Shown: positions 25,826 to 35,535, counted from the first letter of the stretch. The stretch: 64,000 nt of DNA from Paenibacillus sp. TCA20 (GCF_000732325.1 NZ_BBIW01000004.1:62001-126000), one strand, 5' to 3'. Notes: generated by a model from the letters alone, not told the origin. Made by a program: numbers and translations.

Positions 25826-26755
25826 CTAAGAGAAGATATGGCCGATCTGTGCGATTTCTGCTTCGTTCAGCTTCACTTCCAGTGTCTTCAGGTTGTTCAG
25901 TACTTGTTCAGGCCGCTTCGCGCCAGGGATGAGTGCATCAACGGAGTCCTTCGTCAAATACCATGCGAGCACCAGATGAGCGACCTCAACACCTTTTTGA
26001 TCTGCAATCTTGCGAATTTGCTCTACTTTTTCCAGGTTATGCAGATAGCGCTCCCCCTGAAATTCCGGATTATCTTTCCGTAAATCATTGAACTGGGTGT
26101 CCTTCGTATATTTGCCGCCAAGAAGGCCTGATACTAACGGGAAATAAGGGATGAAGGTAATCTGATTGGCCGCAGTATAAGGCAGTATTTCACGTTCTAC
26201 CTCGCGATTCAGCAGATTATATTCGGATTGAAGGACATCCACATAACCATCCTTGTTCGCTTGCTTCAGCTGTTGGGTAGAGAAGTTGGATACCCCGATA
26301 GCTCTAATTTTACCTTGGTCCTTAAGCTCCTTCAGTGCCCCAACGGCTTCATCCTTCGGCGTGTCCTCATCTGGAAAGTGAATATAATACAGATCAATAT
26401 AATCCGATTGGAGTCGATTTAAGCTGTCCTCCACCTGCTGCTTCAGAAATGCCGGGGAGTTGTTGGGTGCAAACTTGTTATTCTCATCATGGGCGCCTTT
26501 GGTCGCAATAACGACTTGATCACGGGCTCCCATCTCTTTAATGACCTGTCCGATCAGCTCTTCCGAGCGTCTTGGGCCATAGATAAAGGCTGTATCAATC
26601 AGGTTAACACCGTTCTGGATAGCAGTGCGAATGACCTCTTTTCCCGCCTCTTCATCCAGGTTAGGGTACAAATTATGTCCTCCGACCGCGTTTGCTCCAA
26701 GTCCGATCGGATTTACGTACAGTTCTGATTTACCGAGCTGCGTTGCTTTAGTCAA
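25826..26755 (-). CDS. Aldo/keto reductase
   Basis: A 309-residue NADPH-dependent aldo/keto reductase. The catalytic tetrad is visible: Asp and Tyr in [15 protein letters not shown], Lys in VIATKGA and His in [19 protein letters not shown] and the C-terminal PGAKRPEQV, which binds the cofactor phosphate, complete the pattern. It is monocistronic with its own terminator. GGAGGC precedes the ATG. Members act on a wide range of aldehydes and ketones, so no substrate is proposed. Confidence 0.93.
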   Translation of the reverse strand: MTKATQLGKSELYVNPIGLGANAVGGHNLYPNLDEEAGKEVIRTAIQNGVNLIDTAFIYGPRRSEELIGQVIKEMGARDQVVIATKGAHDENNKFAPNNSPAFLKQQVEDSLNRLQSDYIDLYYIHFPDEDTPKDEAVGALKELKDQGKIRAIGVSNFSTQQLKQANKDGYVDVLQSEYNLLNREVEREILPYTAANQITFIPYFPLVSGLLGGKYTKDTQFNDLRKDNPEFQGERYLHNLEKVEQIRKIADQKGVEVAHLVLAWYLTKDSVDALIPGAKRPEQVLNNLKTLEVKLNEAEIAQIGHIFS

Positions 26756-26835
26756 TTCAGTTGCCTCCTTTTTAAATGCGTTATGGATAAGTTCTCCACT
26801 TACTATTCTAAAGGGTATAGTTCTTCAAAGCAAAA

Positions 26836-26863
26836 AACCTCTGCCCTAAATCGAGGAGAGGCT
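26836..26863 (-). terminator. Probable terminator after membrane protein gene
   Basis: On the minus strand CCTCT pairs with AGAGG across about 17 bases, followed by TTTTTT. The stem is short. Confidence 0.45.
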
Positions 26864-26909
26864 TGCCGATGTTATATGTAGCCATAGCAGACTAGAATTC
26901 TGTCAGACA

Positions 26910-27428
26910 TCAATAGAAATGCGGCTTCTTTTTGCGGCGAAACAGAACCAATACTCCAGCTACGATGAGAATCAGCGCAATGAAAGGCTGGATAACAGAG
27001 AATTGATTCAGCATGGAGCCAAGCGAGAACGCAATGAAGAAGACGAAGGACAAGGCGGTCAGAATATTGATCGGAATCAGCAAATATTTATTTCGCCCGC
27101 CGAACCAATACAGCTCAAATAGCCCGGCTGCGACAGCAAGGATAAAGCCCGGCCACATCGTAATCCAGCTGTCGGTTACAATAGCAATCTGGCAGGTCAG
27201 TCCTGCGACGAGCAGGATCCCTCCGGGTACAAGCAGCCCGATGCCTCTTCCGATCAGCGAGAAATATAGCCAGTGAAAAAAGATGCCCAGCGGGATGATG
27301 AAAAAGGACGGCCAGAAATAGGCGAAGATGGAGCCGGTTCCGAGATGTTTACCTGAGTTCAGCAGCAGGAACACACCGACGATAATGAGCAGCGGGGCAA
27401 ACAAACTTGCTTTGTTTTTAATACTCAA
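26910..27428 (-). CDS. Membrane protein with LiaI/LiaF-like helices
   Basis: A 172-residue protein with about six hydrophobic segments and a basic tail (FRRKKKPHFY). The pattern of short glycine-rich helices, such as APLLIIVGVFLLLNSG near the start and LILIVAGVLVLF near the end, resembles the LiaI/DUF5668-type membrane domain found in envelope stress proteins. There is no DNA-binding or enzyme motif. No operon partner is evident. Function is unknown. Confidence 0.6.
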   Translation of the reverse strand: MSIKNKASLFAPLLIIVGVFLLLNSGKHLGTGSIFAYFWPSFFIIPLGIFFHWLYFSLIGRGIGLLVPGGILLVAGLTCQIAIVTDSWITMWPGFILAVAAGLFELYWFGGRNKYLLIPINILTALSFVFFIAFSLGSMLNQFSVIQPFIALILIVAGVLVLFRRKKKPHFY

Positions 27429-27582
27429 GGCGAGACACTCCTTCCCTCTAAATTTTATCTAAACAGAATCTTATCATACTTGTTATACGCTGTAATCGGT
27501 CTTGAGAAAGTGAATTATACTGGACCTGAGTCTAGTATAATCTGGTATGAGAAGAAGAGAGGGTGCTCCTCTTTAATTTGTA

Positions 27583-27616
27583 TTAAAAAAAGCAAGCTGC
27601 CGAGGGCAGCCTGCTT
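27583..27616 (-). terminator. Terminator after DUF2798 gene
   Basis: On the minus strand AAGCAGGCTGCC pairs with GGCAGCTTGCTT, loop CTC, followed by TTTTTTT. Confidence 0.8.
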
Positions 27617-27631
27617 CCTTATTTATTCGCT

Positions 27632-28114
27632 TTACTCCGGCTGAAGCTGAGGTGCTGGTTTAACAAACTTCGTTAGCAAGAACCGTGAGATCGGTCCCAC
27701 AATCAGCAGCTGTGCCGGGAGTGCAACGATAATGTTCAGACCGACTGTTTTGAGGTAGGCTGTGAAGATAGAACCTTCAATTCCTACCATCATGGATTTC
27801 AGAATCATGCCATAGACAGACATGATGAGCACCATCATCGGGACCATACACACGGCAATGGCCAGAATGATGTTAATGGGCTTCGATTTATCATAAGGCA
27901 GAGATAATGCCAATTTACGCGCCTTGGGTTCCACGACAGACTCTGCGAGAAAAGCGACAATAAAGGTTATGACAAATTGAATGGCAAACGTTTGGACATG
28001 AAATGTGGAGAATCCGACTAAAGCTGTGTTATACAGTGACATGATCAGGACCATTCCAAAACACATAAACAGTCCAAAGATCATTCCTTCTTTCTTATTA
28101 CTAGGCAATTCCAT
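27632..28114 (-). CDS. DUF2798 membrane protein
   Basis: A 160-residue protein with four membrane helices arranged as two repeats, each with a small polar patch after a Met-rich helix (GMVLIMSLYNTALVG and MMVLIMSVYGMILKS). This repeat is the hallmark of DUF2798, a family of unknown function. It is divergent from an AraC regulator gene 150 bp away, which may control it. Confidence 0.75.
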   Translation of the reverse strand: MELPSNKKEGMIFGLFMCFGMVLIMSLYNTALVGFSTFHVQTFAIQFVITFIVAFLAESVVEPKARKLALSLPYDKSKPINIILAIAVCMVPMMVLIMSVYGMILKSMMVGIEGSIFTAYLKTVGLNIIVALPAQLLIVGPISRFLLTKFVKPAPQLQPE

Positions 28115-28266
28115 ACATCCTTCCTTTTTTAGAACAACATAAAGGTTATGATATATGACACACAGCTTGCTTCATAAGTGACAATTTTGTGTCTGTTTTT
28201 AGAAGGATTAGTGCTAGCTCAGCTGATGGGAGGGAATTAGGCTTAAGTAGACAAGGAGGCTTGTAT

Positions 28267-29301
28267 ATGACATCACAAACTGCTGCGCATATTAAATTTC
28301 CATCGGGACTCTGGTCCGGACTCAAATCGTTAGGAATTGCTCCTCTGGATGTAGCTCGCAGAGCAGGACTGCCGCTTACGGTCATCACGGAGCCAAAAGT
28401 CACCACTAGCGAGTACTTTGCAATATGGCAGGCTTATTCAGATCTAGCAGGGGATACGGCCGAAAGTATCATTGGACTTGCCCAAGCCTTCGAAACCGCA
28501 CAATATCCGCCGGCTGTGCTGGCGACATACCATGCCCGCAATTATCGAGATGCTCTATATCGCATGACAAGGTACAAACAAATGTGTCCTCCTGAGGGCT
28601 TGCGTATTACCGAGGCAGGCGAGGACTGCATTGTCGAGCTGCAGTGGCAGCATACGGACGCGCCTGGTCCATCGGTATTGGTGGGCATTACGCTAGCCTA
28701 CCTTCTGGAGCTGGGGCGCCGGGGAACAGGGCGTGAATTGACAGCACGCTGCGTTGAATTTGTACAGCCCATGGGTAATGTGCAGACATTGGAAGATTAT
28801 TTCGGATGTCCTGTCCGGGTAGGTGGAGACAGAAACCGGATTACGCTGTGGCAACGGGACTTGGATCTTCCTTTTACATCATATAACGAAGAGCTGCTCG
28901 ATATCCTGACCCCGGTGATGGATCGAACGCTGGATGAGGAACTGCTGCACCGCCGCTCCCTTACTGACACCGTAAAGTGGATGATGAAACGGAGCCTTAT
29001 GGGAGGCCGGCCCGACATGCAGACGGTGGCGAAGGAGCTCCATATGAGCGACCGAACACTTCAGCGGAGGCTTACTGACGAAGGTACGAGTTATAAGGAG
29101 CTATTAACGCAAACGAGACATGAGCAGGCAATCGAATATTTGGCCGATCCCTCGCTCGAGATCAAAGAAGTGGCGTTCTTGGTTGGATACGAGGACCAGA
29201 ATTCATTTTATCGCGCTTTCCGTCAATGGGAAGGGGACACCCCTTCTCATTGGCGCTCCGAATATCTAAATGGCGGGAAGAAGATGTTTATTGGCGTGTA
29301 A
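28267..29301 (+). CDS. AraC family transcriptional regulator
   Basis: A 344-residue regulator of the OruR/ArgR-like AraC group, with a large N-terminal ligand domain (GLKSLGIAPLDVARRAGLPL, the opening of the PF12625 type) and a C-terminal double helix-turn-helix (VAKELHMSDRTLQRRLTDEG, then VAFLVGYEDQNSFYRAFRQWEGDTP). AGGAGG precedes the chosen ATG; the longer frame upstream is part of the divergent intergenic region. The divergent DUF2798 gene is the most likely target, which is inferred from position only. Confidence 0.88.
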   Translation: MTSQTAAHIKFPSGLWSGLKSLGIAPLDVARRAGLPLTVITEPKVTTSEYFAIWQAYSDLAGDTAESIIGLAQAFETAQYPPAVLATYHARNYRDALYRMTRYKQMCPPEGLRITEAGEDCIVELQWQHTDAPGPSVLVGITLAYLLELGRRGTGRELTARCVEFVQPMGNVQTLEDYFGCPVRVGGDRNRITLWQRDLDLPFTSYNEELLDILTPVMDRTLDEELLHRRSLTDTVKWMMKRSLMGGRPDMQTVAKELHMSDRTLQRRLTDEGTSYKELLTQTRHEQAIEYLADPSLEIKEVAFLVGYEDQNSFYRAFRQWEGDTPSHWRSEYLNGGKKMFIGV

Positions 29302-29418
29302 TGCAAGAAGCTTGACGCCATGAGCTAGATGCATGACTAACTTCATAAGGTAATATAATCCCTATCGCATAGATGGATTTGCGAGTCTATGTCACCACAA
29401 TTTTAGGGGAAATGCATT

Positions 29419-30213
29419 ATGGATATGGGATTACACAACAAGACGGCTTTGATCACGGGTTCAACGAAAGGTATAGGGAAGGCCATTGCTATTGAACTTG
29501 CTAGAGAAGGCGTGAATGTACTTATTAATGGAAGGAATAACGAAGAGGTAGAACTAACCGTTAACGAAATTCGGTCGCAATTTCCAACGACTTCTCCTCA
29601 AAATGCGGCTGCCGACATTGTAGATATGAAACAGAGAGAGACTCTGTTTGAGAAATATCCGCATGTGGATATTTTGGTTAACAATATGGGGATCTATGAA
29701 ATTATGCAATATGAGGACGTGGATGACGCAACCTGGGAAAAATATTTCCGTACAAATGTGCTTGCAGCCAACGGTCTGTCTAAATTTTATTTACCTCGAA
29801 TGCTGAAAAATAATTTTGGACGCATGATCTTTATTGCGAGTGAGGAGGCCGTGATGCCTTCAGGTCAGATGCCGCAGTATTGCATGACCAAATCGATGCT
29901 GCTGTCCTTATCGAAAAGTCTGTCCAAATTAACGATAGGCACTGAAGTAACGGTCAATACGATTATGCCGGGACCAACGCTCTCCGAAAATGTGCAGCAG
30001 ATCATCGAGGGGATTTATGCTGACGATAAGATGTCTTTTTCGGAAAAGGAGAGACAATTTATGGCGTCAAATCTACCCCAATCGGAGATTCAGTGATTTA
30101 TCAGACCGCTGGAAATTGGCAGACTGGCTGCATTTATATGCAGTCCTTATGCCTCCGCATTTAAAGGCTCTCCGATCCGTATGGATGGGGGCATGGTGCC
30201 GACTATTTATTAA
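29419..30213 (+). pseudogene. SDR family oxidoreductase with in-frame TGA
   Basis: A short-chain dehydrogenase whose frame is cut by TGA at 30094-30096. In the same frame after the stop the protein continues FIRPLEIGRLAAFICSPYAS and ends DGGMVPTIY, exactly the usual SDR C-terminus, for a full length of about 264 residues. The cofactor motif TGSTKGIG, NNMG and the catalytic Tyr and Lys (YCMTKSM) are intact in the first part. A CGA to TGA change would explain it. The truncated 225-residue product lacks the final substrate-binding part. It may be a true nonsense mutation or a sequence error. Confidence 0.85.
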
Positions 30214-30275
30214 TGCAATGCCCATGATCATCGATTTCAGTGAATGAAACAACCTAACATTTAGGGAATACCAAA

Positions 30276-30323
30276 GCAGGCGGCAGCCAGGAACTCTATC
30301 TCTCGTTCATGGCTGCCGCCTGC
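30276..30323. terminator. Bidirectional terminator
   Basis: A perfect 14-bp stem GCAGGCGGCAGCCA / TGGCTGCCGCCTGC between converging genes; T-rich on both outer sides. Confidence 0.75.
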
Positions 30324-30334
30324 TTATTTGGGAG

Positions 30335-31558
30335 TTAATCCGTATGAAGAGGTCTGGTGTTCAGATAGATGCCGAGGTCTGGACTAGATCCTTCTGTAAT
30401 GACATCGGCCAATATTCTGGATAAGACGGCATTGTATACAATGGCTGTATCCCCATAGCCCATCATCATGTGACAGTGTGGATACGCTTCATACCGGCCT
30501 ATCATGGGAAGACCGTCATGCGTTACGCTCAAGAATCCGCCAAGCCAATATTCAGGCACTGCCGGGATCTCTGGAAACAGCTTGTGGAAGGCTTCCATTA
30601 ATTTGTCCCGGCTCCGCATGATTTTGGTATCTCTGGCCTCAGGGATGGTGGTATCTTTGTCCATTCCACCAATGATGACACGATTGTCCGGTGTGGTCCG
30701 CATATAGACATAAGGACGTGCGGTTTCCCAGATTAATGTGCGCTTATACCAGCTGGAGAGGTCAGGTACCGGCTTGGTGATTACAGCATAGGAGCTGATC
30801 ATATCAGCATTTTTCTCGGATTGAAAATCACGGTTCTCATTCCCTGCAGCGATAATGACATGCTGGGCCTTGATCTGGTGCCGGTGAGGAGCAGCCGTAT
30901 AAAAGACAGCTTCCTTCAGATCCTTTCTTCTTCCTGTAATTTCTGTTTCACCGTAAATGGAGCCGCCGAGAGACTTCACCCTCTCCAATAATCCATACAC
31001 GAATTTGAGCGGGTTCAGCTCTGCCTCGTTGTAGCTGTACAGGGCAGCCGGTTTGTCGAAAGGATACACAGCTCTGATCTGCTCCCTATTCCACAACTCG
31101 ACTGGAAGTCCAAGCCTGCTCAGGAAGTCATACTCCTTATGAATGGAAGGAATGTCTTCTGTAGAGGAAGCGTAATACAGGCTGTCTCTGCGAACAAACT
31201 GTGCATTAATCGGCAGCTTCGTACAAATGTCTTCAAGCTCATTCAGCGCCTGCCAGCACAGGTGTATATGCCGCGAGATGATCTGTTCACCATAGTGGTT
31301 GGCCAGTGTCACGAAGCTCTTCTCACCTGATAGCTGGATAACAGCGGTATTGGCACTGGTGCTGCCTTCTCCGATCCTGCGTTTGTCTACGACAGCAACC
31401 TTTAACCCCCGTTCAGCAAGATGATAGGCGCACAGAGCTCCTGATATTCCCGCCCCGATCACTAGAACGTCGCACTGAATGTCCTCTGCTAAAGACGGAT
31501 AAACAGGAGGATTGCGGACCGTGGTTGGCCAGTATAATTTGCCGCTCTGCAGATCCAT
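30335..31558 (-). CDS. FAD-dependent oxidoreductase, paralog 1
   Basis: A 407-residue D-amino-acid-oxidase-like flavoprotein (DAO family). The FAD-binding VIGAGISGALCAYHLAERGL is followed by VVDKRRIGEGSTS. The region IGGMDKDTTIPE and the late MMGYGDTAIVYNAVLSRI are shared with two other copies in this window. It would oxidise a C-N bond of an amino acid or amine; the substrate is unknown. It lies 57 bp downstream of paralog 2 in the same direction and may be cotranscribed. No C-terminal Rieske domain is present. Confidence 0.85.
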   Translation of the reverse strand: MDLQSGKLYWPTTVRNPPVYPSLAEDIQCDVLVIGAGISGALCAYHLAERGLKVAVVDKRRIGEGSTSANTAVIQLSGEKSFVTLANHYGEQIISRHIHLCWQALNELEDICTKLPINAQFVRRDSLYYASSTEDIPSIHKEYDFLSRLGLPVELWNREQIRAVYPFDKPAALYSYNEAELNPLKFVYGLLERVKSLGGSIYGETEITGRRKDLKEAVFYTAAPHRHQIKAQHVIIAAGNENRDFQSEKNADMISSYAVITKPVPDLSSWYKRTLIWETARPYVYMRTTPDNRVIIGGMDKDTTIPEARDTKIMRSRDKLMEAFHKLFPEIPAVPEYWLGGFLSVTHDGLPMIGRYEAYPHCHMMMGYGDTAIVYNAVLSRILADVITEGSSPDLGIYLNTRPLHTD

Positions 31559-31615
31559 GATGCATGTCTCCCTTTGATGTTGACTAATGATATATTGGAC
31601 TGGACAAGCACTGAC

Positions 31616-32833
31616 TTAGTAGGTGACTAACGGTCTGTTCTGCAGATAGATATCGAGGTCAGGGCTTGATCCTGTAACGATGTGGTCGGAGACAATTTTG
31701 GCTAAGACTCCATTGTATACGGTCCCGTTATCTCCATAGGCCATAATGACATAGCTGTGAGGGTAGCCTTCGTATTGACCGATGATGGGCAGCCCATCAT
31801 GCGTGCCTCCGTAGAACGCTCCGAGAAAATATTCTGGTTCCACATTCATGTCAGGGAACAGCTTGTTGAATTCCTGAATCAGCTTGTCCTTGCTTGCCAT
31901 GATTTTGGAATCCCTTGTTGCCGCATAGGTCGTGTCTTTATCCATACCTCCGATAATAATCCGGTTGTCCGCAGTTGTACGCATATATACATAGGGCCGC
32001 GCGGTTTCCCAGATCAAGGTACGCTTATACCAGCTGGTGAAATCGTCAATTGGCTGGGTAATGACGGCATAGGAGCTCGTAAGAACAGCATTCTTCTCTG
32101 TCTTGAAATCCTTATCCTCGTATCCGGCAGCGATAATGACATGTCTTGCACGAATTTCGCGGCGTTCCTTGGTATAGAAGAGAGCATAATCCTGTTCAAA
32201 ACGCTTACCTACAATTTCTGTCTCCTCATAGATGCGCCCTCCCTGAGATTTGACCTTCTCCAGAAGCCCGTAAACAAACTTTAAAGGGTTCATTTCGGCG
32301 TCGTTATAATAATAGAGTGCAGCGTCTTTTTGAAAAGGGTAAAGTCCAGATATCTGCTTCTCATTCCACAGATCAACTTGAAACCCGTGTTTTTGAAGGA
32401 GGGCGTGCTCTTCGGCTAAGGCAGGAACATCCTCCTTGCAGCTGGCATAATACAGACTGTCTCGTCTTATAAACTCTGAATCGAATGGCAGCTGAGCGCA
32501 CACCCGCTCAATATCGTTAATGGATGCCTCACACAGCTTGAGATGACGTGCCGCCACCTCTTCACCGAAGGAGTTGCTCAGTGATACGAAGCTCTTCTCG
32601 CCTGCGTACTGTATTAATGCTGTATTGGTGCTGGTGCTGCCTGCACCTGCTTTTCTTTTATCAACCACGACCACAGATAGATCATGTCCAGCCAGAATAT
32701 TGGCACACTGTGCGCCTGAGCTGCCGGCGCCGATAATGAGTACATCACAGGATATATCCTCTTCCAGCCTGGAATAGGAAGGAGGCTGAACAACAGTTGT
32801 AGGCCAGTATAATTTACCGCTTTGCAAATCCAT
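31616..32833 (-). CDS. FAD-dependent oxidoreductase, paralog 2
   Basis: A 405-residue paralog of the preceding gene, sharing the opening MDLQSGKLYWPTTV, the dinucleotide fold LIIGAGSSGAQCANILAG, the middle RRDSLYYAS and the ending DLDIYLQNRPL. The copies look about 60 percent identical by eye. GGGAGAG precedes the start on the minus strand. Two overlapping copies of an ATGAAATGGATTCAT-type palindrome lie 25-50 bp upstream, a likely control site. Substrate unknown. Confidence 0.85.
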   Translation of the reverse strand: MDLQSGKLYWPTTVVQPPSYSRLEEDISCDVLIIGAGSSGAQCANILAGHDLSVVVVDKRKAGAGSTSTNTALIQYAGEKSFVSLSNSFGEEVAARHLKLCEASINDIERVCAQLPFDSEFIRRDSLYYASCKEDVPALAEEHALLQKHGFQVDLWNEKQISGLYPFQKDAALYYYNDAEMNPLKFVYGLLEKVKSQGGRIYEETEIVGKRFEQDYALFYTKERREIRARHVIIAAGYEDKDFKTEKNAVLTSSYAVITQPIDDFTSWYKRTLIWETARPYVYMRTTADNRIIIGGMDKDTTYAATRDSKIMASKDKLIQEFNKLFPDMNVEPEYFLGAFYGGTHDGLPIIGQYEGYPHSYVIMAYGDNGTVYNGVLAKIVSDHIVTGSSPDLDIYLQNRPLVTY

Positions 32834-32856
32834 ACCTAATCTCTCCCTTTGCTATC

Positions 32857-32883
32857 ATGAATGGATTCATGAAATGGATTCAT
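32857..32883. promoter_or_regulatory. Double palindrome upstream of FAD paralog 2
   Basis: ATGAATGGATTCAT and ATGAAATGGATTCAT overlap by two bases. The second is identical to the site at 5623-5637. Position close to the start codon suggests an operator. Confidence 0.5.
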
Positions 32884-32928
32884 ATAGTATGGATTTTTTG
32901 GCGAACCTCAATGCAAGATAATTGAAGC

Positions 32929-33888
32929 TTACGGCTGTTCGATTTGAATATTTCCGGAAGTGGTGCGCACTTTAATGAGCTCTGTTCCGGTTCTTGGTGA
33001 ATCAGGAGCATGGATGCTTCCAGATATGGCCTGAACATCATAGAATCCGGCAAAATCAGGTGCTGCTATAACCTCGACATCGCCGGATACGGCTCGGATA
33101 TCTAAGTTTCCGATCACCGATTGACTGACTTCCACATTCCCGGACTGTACTTCAATGCTGGCGTCTCCGTGCAGATCGTCAATTTCGATATCCCCGGAAG
33201 TGGACTTAACCTCCACCTGACCCTGTATTGCCGCCGCCTCTATACTACCGGACTGGAGCTTTACTGCAATTTGACTTGAAGTGAGGTCCTCAAGCTCAAT
33301 ATCTCCAGAGATCATCTCAAAGCTTGCACTTTCCTTGGCAATGACATTCTTCATATCCAGATTGCCTGAAGAGAGACTCACGGCCAGTTGACTGGCTTGA
33401 ACATCTTCGAGCTCGAAATCGCCTGAGGTTGATGAAATAGAAACATGCTGTGCCTTGACTCCGCTAATTTCGTTACTGCTTGATATATTGTCAACAATAA
33501 GCTCATCTAGCATTTTGTCTGAGGGCATCCGAACCTCGATATGATTGTCTGCGAAATCCAGATTAAAGGACAGAAATTGAAAAGAATCCTCCGCTGTCGT
33601 ATCCATTGTAAGTGTGCTGCCCTCTGGCGCGGTCTGTTCAATTCGATCTATGGCATCCTGATGCCATTTGCCTGTGAACAATACGGTAATTTGATCCTCC
33701 TCAGTCGGTACAAACTTAATATTCGTACTGCTATCGGTCCTCATTACAAGGGAATGGATGCCTGCTTCCGGAAATGCGAGCTCTTTCTCGTATGCAATCC
33801 GTTCATCTCCAAATTCAAAACCGAATATGGACATGCCGACAACGCCGACAGCAATACAGGCTATGCCAAATCTCAACCAGTTCTTCAT
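32929..33888 (-). CDS. DUF4097 beta-repeat protein
   Basis: A 319-residue protein with one N-terminal membrane helix (GIACIAVGVVGMSIFGFEF) and a long extracytoplasmic beta-helix built of repeats such as ISSTSGDFELEDVQAS, ISGDIELEDLTSS and VSGDVEVIAAPD. This is the DUF4097 (LiaX-like, adhesin-type) fold. It is the last gene of a PadR-DUF1700-DUF4097 operon, directly joined to the DUF1700 gene. Such sets are thought to respond to envelope stress; the exact role is unknown. Confidence 0.85.
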   Translation of the reverse strand: MKNWLRFGIACIAVGVVGMSIFGFEFGDERIAYEKELAFPEAGIHSLVMRTDSSTNIKFVPTEEDQITVLFTGKWHQDAIDRIEQTAPEGSTLTMDTTAEDSFQFLSFNLDFADNHIEVRMPSDKMLDELIVDNISSSNEISGVKAQHVSISSTSGDFELEDVQASQLAVSLSSGNLDMKNVIAKESASFEMISGDIELEDLTSSQIAVKLQSGSIEAAAIQGQVEVKSTSGDIEIDDLHGDASIEVQSGNVEVSQSVIGNLDIRAVSGDVEVIAAPDFAGFYDVQAISGSIHAPDSPRTGTELIKVRTTSGNIQIEQP

Positions 33889-34536
33889 TTATTGGTCCCT
33901 TCCTTTCACCACTTTGACATTCCAGCTAACATAACTCCGTGTGAGCATTCCGAGCTTCTTGGCGGCCCACAGCGAGAAAATGCTGAGCAGGATACCTATT
34001 CCAAGCATGGTGATACTAACGGACGCTTCTGCCCAGATCACACGCTGCTCCTGGAACATAAAGTCGGCCAGGGCAAGGAATGGAGCAAGGATACCAGCGG
34101 CTGATGTTAAGGCAACAGCCAGCCACACGGACCATACGGTTGCAAAGATCGGCAGGGCAAAGATGAGATTCAGAAAGAACATGCCGATGGCAGAGAATAA
34201 GCTGCGGAAAGCGCGGTGGCTTGATCTCGATTCTGTCACATATGGCATACTGGCTGTGAATGGCACACCGGCATTGTTAGATGCACCATAGGCGTTATTG
34301 TAAGTGAACCCAGGTGAAGCGGCCTCCTGTGCTGGGGGAGCATACCGATCACCGAGGGCTTCCAGCGCCAGCTCTCTTGGATGACCCAGCTCTCTAGAAA
34401 TATCTTCTTCCGTCTTGCCCTCAGCTAAGCCCATTTCAAAATGCTGCTCGTAATCACTTAACAGCTCCATCCGTTCACCTTCGTCAAGCAGCCTAAGCTC
34501 GCGTTCCAGAGCCGTCATAAACATACGTCTGTTCAT
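33889..34536 (-). CDS. DUF1700/HAAS domain membrane protein
   Basis: A 215-residue protein with an N-terminal HAAS-type helical domain (about residues 1-65, including LRLLDEGERMELLSDYEQHFEMG read in short blocks, and GRELGHPRELA-like EELGHPRELALEALGD) and a C-terminal membrane domain of about four helices. DUF1700 proteins are usually encoded with PadR regulators and are believed to take part in membrane signalling. The gene overlaps the PadR gene by four bases and abuts the DUF4097 gene. Confidence 0.85.
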   Translation of the reverse strand: MNRRMFMTALERELRLLDEGERMELLSDYEQHFEMGLAEGKTEEDISRELGHPRELALEALGDRYAPPAQEAASPGFTYNNAYGASNNAGVPFTASMPYVTESRSSHRAFRSLFSAIGMFFLNLIFALPIFATVWSVWLAVALTSAAGILAPFLALADFMFQEQRVIWAEASVSITMLGIGILLSIFSLWAAKKLGMLTRSYVSWNVKVVKGRDQ

Positions 34537-34859
34537 TCGCTATATCCTTCCTTCAGTAGATTGGTAACACTGGACACAAATACATTCCATTCAAGCTCCA
34601 AATTCAGCATATAGGCAAGTCCAGAATCCGTTAAACTGTAATACTTACGCGGAGGCCCCTCGTTAGATTCACGCAGATAGGTGGTACAGTACCCATCTGC
34701 GACTAATCGGCGAAGCAGGGGATACAAGGCGCCTTCGGCAATCTCAATATGCCTGGATACGGCTTGAGCCAGCTCATATCCATAACGGTCTTTACGGTGG
34801 ATCAGCACAAGAACGCACAGCTCTAATGCGCCTTTTTTAAATTGGATATTCACATTCAA
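34533..34859 (-). CDS. PadR family transcriptional regulator
   Basis: A 108-residue winged-helix repressor. The family pattern is complete: LELCVLVLIHRKDRYGYELAQAV, then EGALYPLLRRLVADGY and PPRKYYSLTDSG. AAGGAG precedes the start. It heads the three-gene operon with DUF1700 and DUF4097 genes and probably represses it, as is known for this arrangement elsewhere. The 200 bp upstream contain AGTACT repeats at about 34918 and 34964 that may be part of an operator. Confidence 0.92.
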   Translation of the reverse strand: MNVNIQFKKGALELCVLVLIHRKDRYGYELAQAVSRHIEIAEGALYPLLRRLVADGYCTTYLRESNEGPPRKYYSLTDSGLAYMLNLELEWNVFVSSVTNLLKEGYSE

Positions 34860-35063
34860 CCAGATTCGAGTCTCCTTTCCGTGGCCATCATTTTAAATAT
34901 AATTACTAAATTTAGATTAGTACTGTTTATTATATAGTAGTGAACAGGTAAATATTAACACTCAGTACTGAATAATGCAAGGTAGTGAAATTTATGAAGC
35001 GGCTCATCCGTTTGAAACTCTCCCCTACGGGTAAGGTAAGCAGAGAAGGAGAGGAGATCGTAC

Positions 35064-35444
35064 ATGAACCACAACCATCAAGAGGCGAAGGAGCCCAGCT
35101 CACATAAACAGGAACATTCCCAGAAGAAGCATTCTAAGAAAAGAAGGATCGGTCTGCATTTCTATCGTAGAAGATCACCCCGATCCAGAAAGAGACTTCA
35201 GATTCGCAATCGTTATGAAATCGCGCATATGGTTAGCGAAATTGCCACATCACTCTTGTTTCTTGCCGGCAGCTTCTGCTTGTTCTATCCGGAAGTCAAG
35301 CTGATCGGTACCTGTCTATTTATACTGGGAAGTATTCAAATGCTGGTCCGGGCATTAATTCGAATGTCATATATGCTTAAACTTAAAAAGTGGGACTACA
35401 TTGATGAAAATAGGGATCAGGAGCAGAACCACATCATGCACTAA
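35064..35444 (+). CDS. YrhK-like membrane protein
   Basis: A 126-residue protein with a very basic, histidine-rich N-terminus (about 45 residues) followed by two membrane helices. The segment RNRYEIAHMVSEIATSLLFL, then AGSFCLFYPEVKLIGTCLFILGS and LVRALIRM, matches the YrhK domain. GGAGAGGAG precedes the start. It is divergent from the PadR operon and convergent with FAD paralog 3. Function is unknown; the basic tail may bind nucleic acid or lipid head groups. Confidence 0.75.
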   Translation: MNHNHQEAKEPSSHKQEHSQKKHSKKRRIGLHFYRRRSPRSRKRLQIRNRYEIAHMVSEIATSLLFLAGSFCLFYPEVKLIGTCLFILGSIQMLVRALIRMSYMLKLKKWDYIDENRDQEQNHIMH

Positions 35445-35488
35445 AACTTCCATCGAAGTCGGAAATAATCATATGTGGACAAATGAAA

Positions 35489-35515
35489 GACCGCCTGCAG
35501 CAGCTGCAGGCGGTC
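35489..35515. terminator. Bidirectional terminator
   Basis: A perfect 12-bp stem GACCGCCTGCAG / CTGCAGGCGGTC with loop CAG between converging genes. Confidence 0.75.
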
Positions 35516-35535
35516 TATTCACATTTGTTTGATTA

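Noticed and set aside
30094..30096. Selenocysteine codon in the SDR gene
   Set aside because: No SECIS-like hairpin was seen, the site is not a catalytic or Cys position in SDR enzymes, and a CGA to TGA change explains it.
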